NCBI GenBank assembly: GCA_049645705.1
Contig: JBARUK010000008.1
Location: 3,026 to 67,025, forward strand
Direction: 5' to 3'
Source: JBGNFV01 sp049645705
Lineage (GTDB): Bacteria; Bacteroidota; Bacteroidia; Cytophagales; Cyclobacteriaceae
DNA: 64,000 nucleotides
Notes under the pieces: generated by a model
Seen by the model: only the letters and a program-made list of their open reading frames with translations
Database searches by the model: none
What the model was told of the DNA's origin: nothing
In this document: positions 1-7,728 of the stretch, piece by piece
How the letters are laid out: each line of letters opens with the position of its first letter
Position numbering within the stretch: position 1 is the first letter of the stretch
Translations under genes and position numbers: made by a program

Positions 1-428
1 CAGGCGCCTCTTTTGAGTAGCTGCACCTGCACCAGTGCCACGGCCAGTCTGATGAAGCAGAAGGCTATACCTGCTGCATAAAGGTACAGCAGGAGGGAGG
101 GGAGCCGTTCCATTGCCGTCTCTGTCCAGGTAGGTTCCGGAGGTGGCTGGTTCTCCGACGCGGCGAGCAGTGCCGGGTTTAGCAGCAGCAGTTGTTCTAT
201 CGTATCTGTATTCGTACCCGTACTTGCTACCGGCTCGGGCTTTGGCTCTTCTGCCAGCCAGGGTACGTTTACAAGGGGCAAAGTAAAAGCCAGTACCAGG
301 ATCAACAGCAGGTAGGCCCGGTTAAACCTGAACAGTGTACTCCGGCGCAAAGCGAAGAAGTATACCAGGTACATGGCCGACAGGCTCAGGGCCACATAAG
401 CGATATAGGTCAGTAACTCATTTTCCAT
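1..428 (-). CDS. BlaR1/MecR1-like M56 family membrane protein (N-terminal part, cut by window edge)
   Basis: The reading frame begins with ATG at 428 and runs off the left edge without a stop, so only about 142 N-terminal residues are visible. They contain a first membrane segment (about residues 5-27), a short arginine-rich loop, a second membrane segment (about 38-53), a Pro/Thr-rich linker and a third membrane segment near residue 115. This is the usual N-terminal layout of M56 antirepressor proteases, whose zinc-protease motif would lie outside the window. The start overlaps the end of the BlaI-like gene by 11 bases, so the two are translationally coupled. Family role: the membrane protein senses a ligand and inactivates the BlaI repressor. 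In Bacteroidota such pairs often control genes other than beta-lactamases, so the ligand cannot be inferred. Confidence 0.8.
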   Translation of the reverse strand, partial: MENELLTYIAYVALSLSAMYLVYFFALRRSTLFRFNRAYLLLILVLAFTLPLVNVPWLAEEPKPEPVASTGTNTDTIEQLLLLNPALLAASENQPPPEPTWTETAMERLPSLLLYLYAAGIAFCFIRLAVALVQVQLLKRGA

Positions 429-792
429 CTCGATCAGCTTTTTTATCTATCAGATCCATGATTTCTTTCAGGTCTTTTCTGTCTATGTTCTCTTCTTTGG
501 CAAAGAAAGACAGCACCTCTTTGTAGCTGTCCGCAAAGTAGTCCTGCACGACCGATTGCAGGTAAAATTTGCGGTATTCATTTTTGCTGATAGCAGGGTG
601 ATATTCGTAAGACTTACCATAAGCCTTATGCTTTACAAAACCCTTACCTTCCAGTATGCGTACCACTGATGATATAGTACTATGAGGTGGCTTCGGCTCC
701 GGTAGTTTGGCGATAATGTCCCGTACAAAGCCTTTTTCCATGTCCCAGAGGATCTGCATGACCTCCTCTTCTTTTTTGGTGAGCTGTTCCAT
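418..792 (-). CDS. blaI: BlaI/MecI/CopY family transcriptional repressor
   Basis: This is a 124-residue protein of normal BlaI length. It begins with the family signature MEQLTKKEEEVMQILW, a winged-helix DNA-binding domain with the typical PPHSTISSVVRILEGKGFV recognition-helix region (about residues 35-53), then a helical dimerisation tail. Family role: it binds dyads in its own promoter as a dimer and is cleaved on signalling by the M56 partner encoded directly downstream. Two candidate dyads lie just upstream (804-841), which supports autoregulation. No beta-lactamase or other obvious target gene is in view; targets may lie left of the window. Confidence 0.9.
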   Translation of the reverse strand: MEQLTKKEEEVMQILWDMEKGFVRDIIAKLPEPKPPHSTISSVVRILEGKGFVKHKAYGKSYEYHPAISKNEYRKFYLQSVVQDYFADSYKEVLSFFAKEENIDRKDLKEIMDLIDKKADRDGK

Positions 793-803
793 ACTTCCAA
801 TGT

Positions 804-841
804 ATAACGTATTTATCAGTTATGCAACGTATTTTTACGTT
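804..841. promoter_or_regulatory. candidate BlaI operators (two dyads, 20 bp apart)
   Basis: Positions 826-841 form a perfect dyad, AACGTA-TTTT-TACGTT. Positions 806-821 form an imperfect copy, AACGTA-TTTA-TCAGTT. The starts are exactly 20 bp apart, about two helical turns, and the pair lies immediately upstream of the BlaI start at 792. BlaI/MecI repressors are known to bind such dyads in their own promoters; the assignment here is inference from position and symmetry. Confidence 0.55.
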
Positions 842-996
842 ATCTCTCTAAATAATATTCTAAGTAATTGATTGTCATTGGTTTATCAGTAGTAAAAAAT
901 TTAAACGTACGGATGGTTACATTGAGCGTATGCGGGAATAAAATAAGGTTTGCTACCCATTCGTTGGCTTATTGTAAAACAAAACAGTATTCAAAA

Positions 997-2088
997 ATGA
1001 GACTCTACAACTATCCACTGCTCATATTTATCTGCCTTTTCTGCACACTGAATGGCTTTGCTCAATCCATACCCTTTGATGATACGCTATGGGCGTACGC
1101 AGAAGGCACAGAGCACCAGGTAGAAACCATAGATGGACAGAAAACACTGATGCTGAACGGCAGGGCAGAAGTGAGGGGGCAGCACTTTACTGATGGCTCT
1201 ATAGAAGTGGACGTATTTGCCAGACCTGAAAGGAGCTTTGGCGGCATAAGCTTCAGAAAGCAGGACGATACCATGGAGGAAGTTTACCTGCGTTTGCATA
1301 AGAGCGGTCAGGCAGATGCCATCCAGTATACGCCTATATATAACGGAGAAAGTAACTGGCAGCTCTACCGTGAGCATCAGGCCGCCTACCGGTACCAGGT
1401 AGGAGAATGGCACCGGTTAATGATAAAGGTATCAGGCCATACCGCTACTGTGTATGTGGATAATAAAGAAGTACTGCAGATCGATCAGCTCAGGACCAGT
1501 CATACGGAAGGTGGAATAGGCTTATTTGCCCTGTTCGGGGCCAGGTTTGCCAACTTCAGGGTGGTACACCAGGAGCCTGCCGTAGCAGAGATACCCTCTT
1601 TAAGTGATATGCCGGAAGGGCTCGTCACCCGCTGGAAGGTTTCGCAGAGCATGCCTTATGGTAAGGGAGTTAAAGTACCGCAGGACACCGCCGGTTACCA
1701 GGTATATGCTACAGAAGCATCGGGCTTGCTGCCTATATCAAAGTATATAGTTAAATCTTCGGGTGGCGACTTTGAAGGTAATGGAGAAGACTATGTGGTA
1801 GTCCGGCTGGATATACGGGCAGATGGGCCACTGGACAAAGCCTTTACCTTTGACTATAGCGACCGGGTCATCGTGTTTCTAAATGGCAGGAAATTATATG
1901 AAGGCAATAATGCTTTCAGGCAGAAAGGGGTGCAGTATATGGGACATCTTGCCCCTGATACACATAAGCTGTATCTACCGCTCAAAGAAGGCAGTAACGT
2001 ACTGGAGTGCCTTATCATTGAGCGGGCCAATGGCTGGGGCCTGACGGGGCGTTTTCCTGATACAGAAGGCATAGAGCTTATCTATTAA
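997..2088 (+). CDS. secreted protein with laminin-G/DUF1080-like domain
   Basis: The start at 997 is preferred over an upstream start at 868 because it places a clean signal peptide (MRLYNYPLLIFICLFCTLNGFAQ) at the N-terminus; the mature protein would be about 340 residues. Residues about 25-185 look like the concanavalin/laminin-G jelly roll found in 3-keto-disaccharide hydrolase-like proteins (GSIEVDVF, GISFR, GEWHRLMIKVSGHTATVYVDN, GGIGLFA). Residues about 190-363 form a second beta-rich region with VIVFLNGRKLYEG and a C-terminal GWGLTGRFPDTEGIELIY, resembling a galactose-binding-like fold. No catalytic residues can be assigned. A carbohydrate-related periplasmic or secreted role is likely but unproven. 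The gene is monocistronic and ends in a strong terminator. Confidence 0.7.
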   Translation: MRLYNYPLLIFICLFCTLNGFAQSIPFDDTLWAYAEGTEHQVETIDGQKTLMLNGRAEVRGQHFTDGSIEVDVFARPERSFGGISFRKQDDTMEEVYLRLHKSGQADAIQYTPIYNGESNWQLYREHQAAYRYQVGEWHRLMIKVSGHTATVYVDNKEVLQIDQLRTSHTEGGIGLFALFGARFANFRVVHQEPAVAEIPSLSDMPEGLVTRWKVSQSMPYGKGVKVPQDTAGYQVYATEASGLLPISKYIVKSSGGDFEGNGEDYVVVRLDIRADGPLDKAFTFDYSDRVIVFLNGRKLYEGNNAFRQKGVQYMGHLAPDTHKLYLPLKEGSNVLECLIIERANGWGLTGRFPDTEGIELIY

Positions 2089-2128
2089 GTAAAAGGGCCA
2101 CTTCACAACAGCGAAGTGGCCCTTTTAC
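2089..2128. terminator. bidirectional intrinsic terminator
   Basis: A perfect 16-bp inverted repeat (GTAAAAGGGCCACTTC and its complement) with an 8-base loop, flanked by A and T runs. It lies between the convergent ends of the laminin-G-like gene and the M28 peptidase gene and can serve both. Confidence 0.85.
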
Positions 2129-2145
2129 ATTTGATATATTACCGG

Positions 2146-3507
2146 TTAGTCTCCAAAAGAACCCGCCGGTCCGGGAAATACGACCGGGCTTTCCGAGCCG
2201 TCTTCTGCTACGGCAGACACTCCGAAGAAGTAGTTGTCTATGATCACATTTTCCAGCACGTAGCTGCTTACATCGCCCACCATACGGCTGTACTGCCATA
2301 CGGGTGAGGTAGTCAGGCGCCAGTATACTTTGTAGCCTTTTGGGCTTGTGTTGCCTGCTGCTTCCCACTTCAGGGTCGTATTGGCAGATACCGCGCCTTC
2401 TATTGTTACATTCTTAGGTGGGGCAGGAGCAGAGGCCATGGCGGCCATGCTTACCGCGTTCAGGCCTGTTACCGTAGCGGCATAGTCAAAGTCCACCTTA
2501 TCCAGTACGTCACCGTACTTGATACCGTTCTCCGTGCGCAGGTCCTGGTGCTGGCGGTCGTAGTGCTCGTACGTTTCCATCAGGCGTATGGCGGGTGCGC
2601 CTATGTCATTGAACGGCCTATGGTGTCCACCCCGGCCAAAGCGGTCCAGGCGGTAGATCATCATGACGTCCAGGTTAGGAAAGTACTGGTCGGCCATGTG
2701 GTCTATAAAGCGGGCCAGGTTACGCGAGGGGCTGTCTACCTCACCACCGGTAAAGCGGCGGATGCGGCCTTCACGCTCTGTCTCTACTGCTCGTGTACCT
2801 TCGCTAAAGCAGCGTACCACTGAGTTGTTCACCACCCCGTTTATGCCTTCTATATTGCCGATCATGTCATTGTTCAGCACACCTTTTATCTTCCAGCCCT
2901 GCTCATTGGCCCACTCCGCCAGGATCTGCCCGCCAAAGAGGCCCTGCTCTTCGCCACTCAGGGCAGCGTAGACAATGGTGCCGGGAAACTTATACTTGCT
3001 CAGCACCCGCGCGGCTTCCATAGCACCGGCCACACCCGATGCATTATCGTTTGCACCCGGTGAGTCGTCCGTGCCGTTTAGCGGATCACTCACCCGCGAG
3101 TCTATGTCGCCGCTCATCATCACGATCCTGTCCGGGTCAGATGTGCCGCGCTGTATGGCTATTACGTTCACTATGTTCACTGTGCCCGGTATGCGCCTGC
3201 GGTTCATGATCGTGTCCTGCACGTACTTTACCTCCAGGCAGCCCCCGCAGTCGGCAGATATACGCTTAAATTCTTCTTTGATCCAGCGGCGGGCGGCACC
3301 TATACCGCGCGTCTCCGACACCGTGTCAGACAGGGTGTGCCGGGTGCCAAAGCCTACCAGTTTCGTAATGTCTTTTTCGATACGGTCCGCCTGCGGGGCG
3401 TCCGCGATCTCCTGCAGCATCATACTGTATGCAGGTCCGGCCTGCTGGGCATACCCAAGTGCAGACAGTAATAGAATGGGAATAGTTAGTAGAATCCGTA
3501 GTGTCAT
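2146..3507 (-). CDS. secreted M28 family metallopeptidase with C-terminal Fn3-like domain
   Basis: A 453-residue protein with an N-terminal signal peptide (cleavage near ALGYAQQ). The M28 zinc aminopeptidase core is visible: GDIDSR (133-138), SPGANDNASG (149-158), LSGEEQGLFGG (from 184), NNDMIGN, and a late GHHRPFNDIGAPAIRL. These supply the bridging Asp, catalytic Glu pair and a final His. The first zinc ligand, usually His in GHxDS, is Asp134 here. The last 90 or so residues (APAPPKNVTIEG to SAVAEDGSESPVVF) look like a fibronectin type III module. Likely role: extracytoplasmic peptide degradation. No operon partners; it converges on the gene at 997. Confidence 0.85.
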   Translation of the reverse strand: MTLRILLTIPILLLSALGYAQQAGPAYSMMLQEIADAPQADRIEKDITKLVGFGTRHTLSDTVSETRGIGAARRWIKEEFKRISADCGGCLEVKYVQDTIMNRRRIPGTVNIVNVIAIQRGTSDPDRIVMMSGDIDSRVSDPLNGTDDSPGANDNASGVAGAMEAARVLSKYKFPGTIVYAALSGEEQGLFGGQILAEWANEQGWKIKGVLNNDMIGNIEGINGVVNNSVVRCFSEGTRAVETEREGRIRRFTGGEVDSPSRNLARFIDHMADQYFPNLDVMMIYRLDRFGRGGHHRPFNDIGAPAIRLMETYEHYDRQHQDLRTENGIKYGDVLDKVDFDYAATVTGLNAVSMAAMASAPAPPKNVTIEGAVSANTTLKWEAAGNTSPKGYKVYWRLTTSPVWQYSRMVGDVSSYVLENVIIDNYFFGVSAVAEDGSESPVVFPGPAGSFGD

Positions 3508-3568
3508 TCTTTCAGATTTAGTTGCGGCCAGAAGTTACGAAAGGTTTTAAAATTTGTCGAAAAATAAA

Positions 3569-3790
3569 ATGGCTCGTCTGGTAAGTAAAAGTATGGACAC
3601 CATCATTGTACCCCGTAGTAATGATGATGAAGATGCAGTAGTCATTATGTCTATAAAAGAATATAATGCGCTCAAAGAAACAGAATACCTTCTGTCTACA
3701 TCTGCCAATCGCATGGCCCTTCAGGAGTCAATGGAAGAATACAAAAAAAGCGAAACTGTTGCTTACAATCTCGATGAAGACGAGGCATGA
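3569..3790 (+). CDS. YefM/Phd-like antitoxin (short N-terminus)
   Basis: A 73-residue protein from the ATG at 3569; a TTG at 3554 would add five residues but is a weaker start. It contains the YefM core VVIMSIKEYNALKETEYLLS, followed by an acidic toxin-binding tail (SMEEYKKSETVAYNLDEDE). The usual first 15-20 residues of the family (the TVSEFR-type strand and helix of the DNA-binding part) are missing, and an in-frame TAA just upstream blocks extension. The stop overlaps the toxin start by 4 bases (ATGA). Family role: it neutralises the YoeB-like RNase and represses the operon. The shortened DNA-binding end may weaken autorepression (inference). Confidence 0.75.
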   Translation: MARLVSKSMDTIIVPRSNDDEDAVVIMSIKEYNALKETEYLLSTSANRMALQESMEEYKKSETVAYNLDEDEA

Positions 3791-4062
3791 AAATTGAATT
3801 TACCCGAACTGCCCGGGAGGAGTTCGAGTACTGGAAAGATTACGATCAGGATTTCGTAAAAAAGATCAAAGAACTTTTAAAGGCCATACGGCAAAATCCC
3901 TTTAAAGGTATAGGCAAGCCTGAACCACTGAAGCATGGTCTCAAGGGCTTTTGGTCCAGAAGGATAAGCCACGAACACATGTTGGTTTATAAGGTATCCG
4001 GTACCAAAGGTTTGGACCAAACGTGTACTATTATTCAATGTCGGTTTCATTACGACGATTGA
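3787..4062 (+). CDS. yoeB: YoeB/Txe family mRNA interferase toxin
   Basis: A 91-residue protein close to YoeB length. Family features: F-T-R-T-A-R-E-E-F-E-Y-W near the N-terminus, IRQNPFKGIGKPEPLKH in the middle, and the C-terminal WSRRISHEHMLVYKV plus RFHYDD tail that carries the catalytic Arg/His/Tyr residues of YoeB. Family role: a ribosome-dependent mRNA endonuclease held in check by the upstream antitoxin. The 4-base overlap with the antitoxin shows a conventional operon. A gene of unknown function with a frameshift follows. Confidence 0.88.
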   Translation: MKIEFTRTAREEFEYWKDYDQDFVKKIKELLKAIRQNPFKGIGKPEPLKHGLKGFWSRRISHEHMLVYKVSGTKGLDQTCTIIQCRFHYDD

Positions 4063-4152
4063 TAAACTCTTATCCTGCCTTATCATTTACACCTTGTTGC
4101 ATAAACAATAACGAGTTAAAAAAACGCTGAAATTTTAACACGTTATTTTCTC

Positions 4153-4822
4153 ATGTTAAAGAAATTGAAAAATCTTAACATGACACATCTCGACCATAGG
4201 ATGGTATTACGTATAAATAGGACCCCTTATTGCTTTTCTTTTTTCATCTTAATTGCATTGATGGCTTTGTCTGCTGACGCTTTTAGCAGGCAAATACCGT
4301 CTGATTCTGTCGACTCACCTGGACCGGCAGATACTACAGAGGTTATCTCTGCAGACAGTATTTTATCAGCTGATCAGTCGGTGCCTGACCTATCTGAGGA
4401 GCAGGAAACTATAGCAGATGATGGTTTTGCGCCGGGATTGGGCTTGATGGTATTAGTGGCGGTGGGAGTATTGATCATCCTGGCCGTAGTTGGCGTAGTT
4501 ATCGCGGCCCTGTTATTTTTGCTGACAGGTATGCTTATCATTTTCGGGGTCGTCTCTGCTTCCGCTTTGGTAGGGGTTTATCAAAGGTCATACCGAAAAG
4601 GTATCAAAACATTCGTGGTACTGATATGCGGAACGGGCGGACTGATCTCCGGCGTAGCCCTGCTGTATGGGCTGAACTATATAATGCATTGGATGTCAGA
4701 AGTTCATAGCAATAAGTGTCGGGGCCGGAGCGGGTTTGTTTGCCGGTATCGGCATAGGCTTCGGACTATGGGCAGGCCTGCAGAAAGGGTACGAGTACGT
4801 CCGGCTCCGGCTGCAAGAATAG
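4153..4822 (+). pseudogene. frameshifted membrane protein of unknown function
   Basis: The frame opens at 4153 (other ATGs at 4180 and 4201). The 4201 start gives a good signal peptide (MVLRINRTPYCFSFFILIALMALSADA). A Ser/Asp/Pro-rich stretch follows, then hydrophobic segments (GLGLMVLVAVGVLIILAVV and onward) and TFVVLICGTGGLISGVALLYGL. After HWMSE (about 4695-4715) the original frame turns into basic, low-complexity sequence that runs antisense into the next gene to 4896. The +1 frame instead encodes a glycine-zipper-like membrane helix (ISVGAGAGLFAGIGIGFGLW) and stops at 4822, eight bases before the convergent arsS end. I read this as one gene with a one-base indel. It could also be a sequencing error or, less likely, recoding. 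Function not recognised. Confidence 0.6.
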
Positions 4823-4830
4823 CTGACCTA

Positions 4831-5862
4831 TCAGGTAGTCTGCCCGCCACAACTGCTTCCTGCGCCTGCCGTGCATCCGTAGCAGTGCTGGTTTAGCGCA
4901 ATAGGCCGGTTCACCATCTTTTCAAAATCAAACTCAGACAGGTGCTGCCCGCCTTCGCGTACCTTCATGTCCAGCATCTGGTTAAAGTCGCAGTCATAGA
5001 TGTATCCGTCCCAACCGATGCTGATCGTATTGCGACACATAACACCCGTAGCCGCCGCCGGGTTAAAGGCGTCCACCAGCTTCTGCATGTATTCTTCATA
5101 GTTGCCGCTGGCAATGAGGTAGTCCAGAAAACGGCTGATAGGCAGGTTCGTGATGACGTAGAGATTATTAAACTCCAGGTTAAACTTGCGTTTTAGCTGG
5201 CGCTTAAACTCAGCTTCCAGTGTCTCCTGGTCGCCGGGGAGTATGGCCCCTGTAGGATTATACACCAGGCTTAGCTCCAGGCCCGAGCCCTCTATGCCAT
5301 AGCCGATGGCATTCAGCATCTCCAGGGCCTCTATCGATCTGCCAAATACGCCGTCGCCACGCTGGCGGTCCGTACGCAGGGCCGTATAGTGGGGGAGAGA
5401 AGACACCACCTCTACCTTATGCTTTGCAAAAAACTCAGGAAGATCGTAGTACTTAGGGTTTGCGCGGATAATCGTCAGGTTACAGCGGTCTATCACCTGG
5501 CGGCCCAGTTTGCTTATCTCTTCCACAAACCATCTGAAGTGCGGGTTCATTTCCGGCGCTCCGCCCGTAAGGTCTACCTTTTGTATGTCGTGCTTGCGCA
5601 GTATATCAAGGCACAGTTCCATTGTTTCGCGGGTCATGATCTCCTTGCGGTCCGGCCCGGCATCTACGTGGCAGTGCTTGCAGGTCTGATTACACATCTT
5701 CCCCACATTTATCTGCATGATGTCTATACCCGTAGGCCGTAGCGGAAACATGCCCAGGTTGTCCATCTTGTCCTTAAACTTGTCAAAGCCGTTCTCATTC
5801 AGCTTTTCCAGTTGGGCTTCCGTATTTGAGTATAAATGTCCCTGTGCTTTGAGTGACTTCAT
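4831..5862 (-). CDS. arsS: arsenosugar biosynthesis radical SAM protein ArsS
   Basis: A 343-residue radical SAM protein with the cluster motif Cys57-x3-Cys61-x2-Cys64 (in GKMCNQTCKHCHVDAGP), the SAM-binding LTGGAPEMNP (the GGxP motif), and a C-terminal Cys-rich tail (Cys327, Cys330, Cys338 in HCYGCTAGAGSSCGG) typical of ArsS. Family role: it uses SAM radical chemistry to build arsenosugars from methylated arsenic. The start at 5862 directly abuts the stop of the upstream peroxidase-like gene (TAAATG), so the two are one operon. The methyltransferase ArsM that normally supplies the substrate is not in the window. Confidence 0.88.
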   Translation of the reverse strand: MKSLKAQGHLYSNTEAQLEKLNENGFDKFKDKMDNLGMFPLRPTGIDIMQINVGKMCNQTCKHCHVDAGPDRKEIMTRETMELCLDILRKHDIQKVDLTGGAPEMNPHFRWFVEEISKLGRQVIDRCNLTIIRANPKYYDLPEFFAKHKVEVVSSLPHYTALRTDRQRGDGVFGRSIEALEMLNAIGYGIEGSGLELSLVYNPTGAILPGDQETLEAEFKRQLKRKFNLEFNNLYVITNLPISRFLDYLIASGNYEEYMQKLVDAFNPAAATGVMCRNTISIGWDGYIYDCDFNQMLDMKVREGGQHLSEFDFEKMVNRPIALNQHCYGCTAGAGSSCGGQTT

Positions 5863-6195
5863 TTACATTAAGTTCTTTTTCACCTTATTCATCATCTGTA
5901 CCCCGTGCACCAGCGAGGCACCGCCGCGTATGGCTCCGGCTACGTGTACAGCTTCCATTAGTTGCTCCTCATCGCAGCCCTTTTCCAGTGTGTCCGTTGT
6001 ATAGGCATCTATACAGTAAGGGCATTGGATAGTGTGGGCAACCGCAAGGGCTATCAGTGATTTTTCGCGAGCAGTGAGTGCACCTTCCTTGAATACATTA
6101 CCGTAGTAATCAAAAAATTTGTCGGCTAGTTCCTTACCGAACTCGCCTATGTCGCCAAATTTCTTGAGGTCTTCAGGATTGTAGTACGTTTCCAT
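5863..6195 (-). CDS. arsenosugar biosynthesis-associated peroxidase-like (AhpD/CMD fold) protein
   Basis: A 110-residue protein of the carboxymuconolactone decarboxylase/AhpD fold, with TAREKSLIALAVAHTIQCPYCIDAYT carrying the redox pair Cys58 and Cys61. The His expected four residues after the second Cys in AhpD (CxxCxxxH) is Tyr65 here. Proteins of this type sit next to arsS in many bacteria. Here it is the first gene of the pair, with no gap to arsS. The reaction is not established; a thiol redox step in organoarsenical metabolism is inferred from context. Confidence 0.8.
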   Translation of the reverse strand: METYYNPEDLKKFGDIGEFGKELADKFFDYYGNVFKEGALTAREKSLIALAVAHTIQCPYCIDAYTTDTLEKGCDEEQLMEAVHVAGAIRGGASLVHGVQMMNKVKKNLM

Positions 6196-6445
6196 TCGTC
6201 ATGTATTTGATTGATTCTAAAGTAAATGAAAAATGAGGGAGAAAATAAAAAGTAAGGCGGAAACATCGGGAATTGTCTGCTACGGTACTGTCTGAAGTGA
6301 TATCTCCGCCTTGGTTTTAGATACGAACCCAGTCTGCTCAACGGATTGTCAACCAGTAATTTATTTTTAAAAACCCTGTTAATTCATCTATTTCGTCCGA
6401 ATTGCCGGGGGAGCCTTATCTTTGCCAGGTCAATTCTCAGTAGGT

Positions 6446-6811
6446 ATGCTCACATTCAGAAAAAAATACTTTGCCTGGGCCGTGCTGCTCTTCATTATAG
6501 AAGTGCTGATCGCACTGTATGTGCGCGATGCCATCATCAGGCCTTATGTCGGAGATATTCTGGTCGTCATTATGCTCTATTGCTTTATCAGGGCTTTTCT
6601 GTTGATGCTGCCAGGGCCTGTGGCCCTGTTTACGCTACTCTTTGCCTACCTGGTGGAGTTTCTGCAGTACCTGAATCTCCTCTCGTTTCTGGGGCTGGAA
6701 GATAGCCGCCTGGCTAGGATAATACTGGGCAGTTCGTTTGAGTGGATAGACATGCTGGCTTATACACTGGGTGTACTCGTCATATATCTGCTGGACCGAA
6801 AGCGTGTCTGA
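6446..6811 (+). CDS. DUF2809 family membrane protein
   Basis: A 121-residue protein from the ATG at 6446 (an ATG at 6422 is possible but gives an atypical start). It has four predicted membrane helices, and the sequence RDAIIRPYVGDILVVIMLYCFIRAFL and the C-terminal LGSSFEWIDMLAYTLGVLVIYLLD match the DUF2809 family of short inner-membrane proteins. Function is unknown. It is monocistronic and followed by a strong terminator. Confidence 0.75.
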   Translation: MLTFRKKYFAWAVLLFIIEVLIALYVRDAIIRPYVGDILVVIMLYCFIRAFLLMLPGPVALFTLLFAYLVEFLQYLNLLSFLGLEDSRLARIILGSSFEWIDMLAYTLGVLVIYLLDRKRV

Positions 6812-6835
6812 AATCCTTTGTATCAAAATAGTCTC

Positions 6836-6865
6836 AAAGCAGCCCCGGAAAGGGCTGCTTTTTTT
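6836..6865 (+). terminator. intrinsic terminator of the DUF2809 gene
   Basis: AAAGCAGCCC (6836-6845), a short loop and GGGCTGCTTT (6852-6861), then a T run. Confidence 0.85.
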
Positions 6866-6946
6866 ATGGAATCTCGCGGACAGAAAAAATAGCAGCGATA
6901 AAAAAAATCAAGTTTATTTAAATGCATAATAACCTGATAATCAGAG

Positions 6947-7281
6947 TTATATGAGTTCCCGGAATTTCCCGGATTTTCCCGAGACCAGTCTCCCAACCTC
7001 ATCCTGCATATTTGAATCATCGGCAGCTAAATAGCCACACCGGATAAGTGAACACACGGCTATGATAGTTGCGGCACCTGCTAAGGTGAAAGCCTCCCGG
7101 GCAAGGGAACGATAACGCCCGGCAGCTTACGCCAAAGCAGTATGCCTTCCCTGCACGCACTGCGAAATGAGCCCCCGAGGGGGGCCATAGGCCAGGCACT
7201 ATCAATAATTTTCTCACATGCTCCACGGCCCCTTATGGGCTCAATGGGAAACCTATGCCTATACAGACGCCGGCGGAGCAC
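6947..7281 (-). other. possible decayed coding region (weak CHAT-domain-like remnant) in an otherwise gene-free stretch
   Basis: Between 6866 and 7295 there is no convincing intact gene. On the minus strand, one frame (from 7281) reads ...SFRSACREGILLWRKLPG and another (ending with TAA at 6947) reads RYRSLAREAFTLAGAATIIAV. Joined by one frameshift they resemble the end of a CHAT protease domain (SAC-x-x-G ... SLAR-x-F-x-x-AGA). The similarity is short, the flanks do not fit the family, and the start would sit 14 bases from a divergent start, so this may be chance. Confidence 0.2.
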
Positions 7282-7295
7282 AACTAAAGTTTAAA

Positions 7296-7700
7296 ATGAA
7301 TATTTTATATAAATTCTCAGCCCTGATTGCTATTGGTTTCTTTCTTGTATCGTGTGATTTCGGGGCAGAACCACCTGAACTTAATGCGCATAATCAGATA
7401 GCTCATCAAACAGCTGATGGAAACGACGTGAATGAGAATGAGCCGATCATTCAGGGGCCGGTATCTTCCGGTTCAGGAAGTAGTCAGACTCAGATTGCAG
7501 GGGCTGATGTGACAGTGAAGGAACACAGTACCGGCAATGTAGTCGCCAGCACGGTATCAGATTCCAACGGTGATTACGCTACTAATGTACCACAGGGCGG
7601 AGTCTATGACGTGATCGTTTCGGCGACAGGTTATACGACCAGCACATTGGATAGCATTCCTGTAAGTGGTAGTAAGTATCTGCCGGTTGACCTTCAGTAA
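7296..7700 (+). CDS. lipoprotein with carboxypeptidase regulatory-like (CnaB-type) domain
   Basis: The start at 7296 gives a 134-residue protein with a lipoprotein signal (MNILYKFSALIAIGFFLVSCDF, lipobox Cys at residue 20). A polar, Gly/Ser-rich linker is followed by a beta-sandwich of the carboxypeptidase regulatory-like type: QIAGADVTVKEHSTGNVVASTVSDSNGDYATNVPQGGVYDVIVSATGY. Such domains are common in Bacteroidota surface lipoproteins and act as structural or adhesive modules; no enzymatic role is visible. It converges on the histidine kinase gene, with a shared terminator between. Confidence 0.75.
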   Translation: MNILYKFSALIAIGFFLVSCDFGAEPPELNAHNQIAHQTADGNDVNENEPIIQGPVSSGSGSSQTQIAGADVTVKEHSTGNVVASTVSDSNGDYATNVPQGGVYDVIVSATGYTTSTLDSIPVSGSKYLPVDLQ

Positions 7701-7728
7701 TTGCAGGCAGCCGTTTTGAGGTAATAGT

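Noticed and set aside
868..996. Longer N-terminus of the laminin-G-like protein from 868
   Set aside because: It hides a clear signal peptide that starts at 997 and adds unpatterned sequence.
4831..4896. Original-frame C-terminus of the membrane protein gene at 4153
   Set aside because: It runs antisense through arsS and has basic low-complexity composition; the +1 frame gives the natural end.
7020..7290. Riboswitch upstream of the lipoprotein gene
   Set aside because: I tried TPP, cobalamin, SAM and c-di-GMP cores and found no match.
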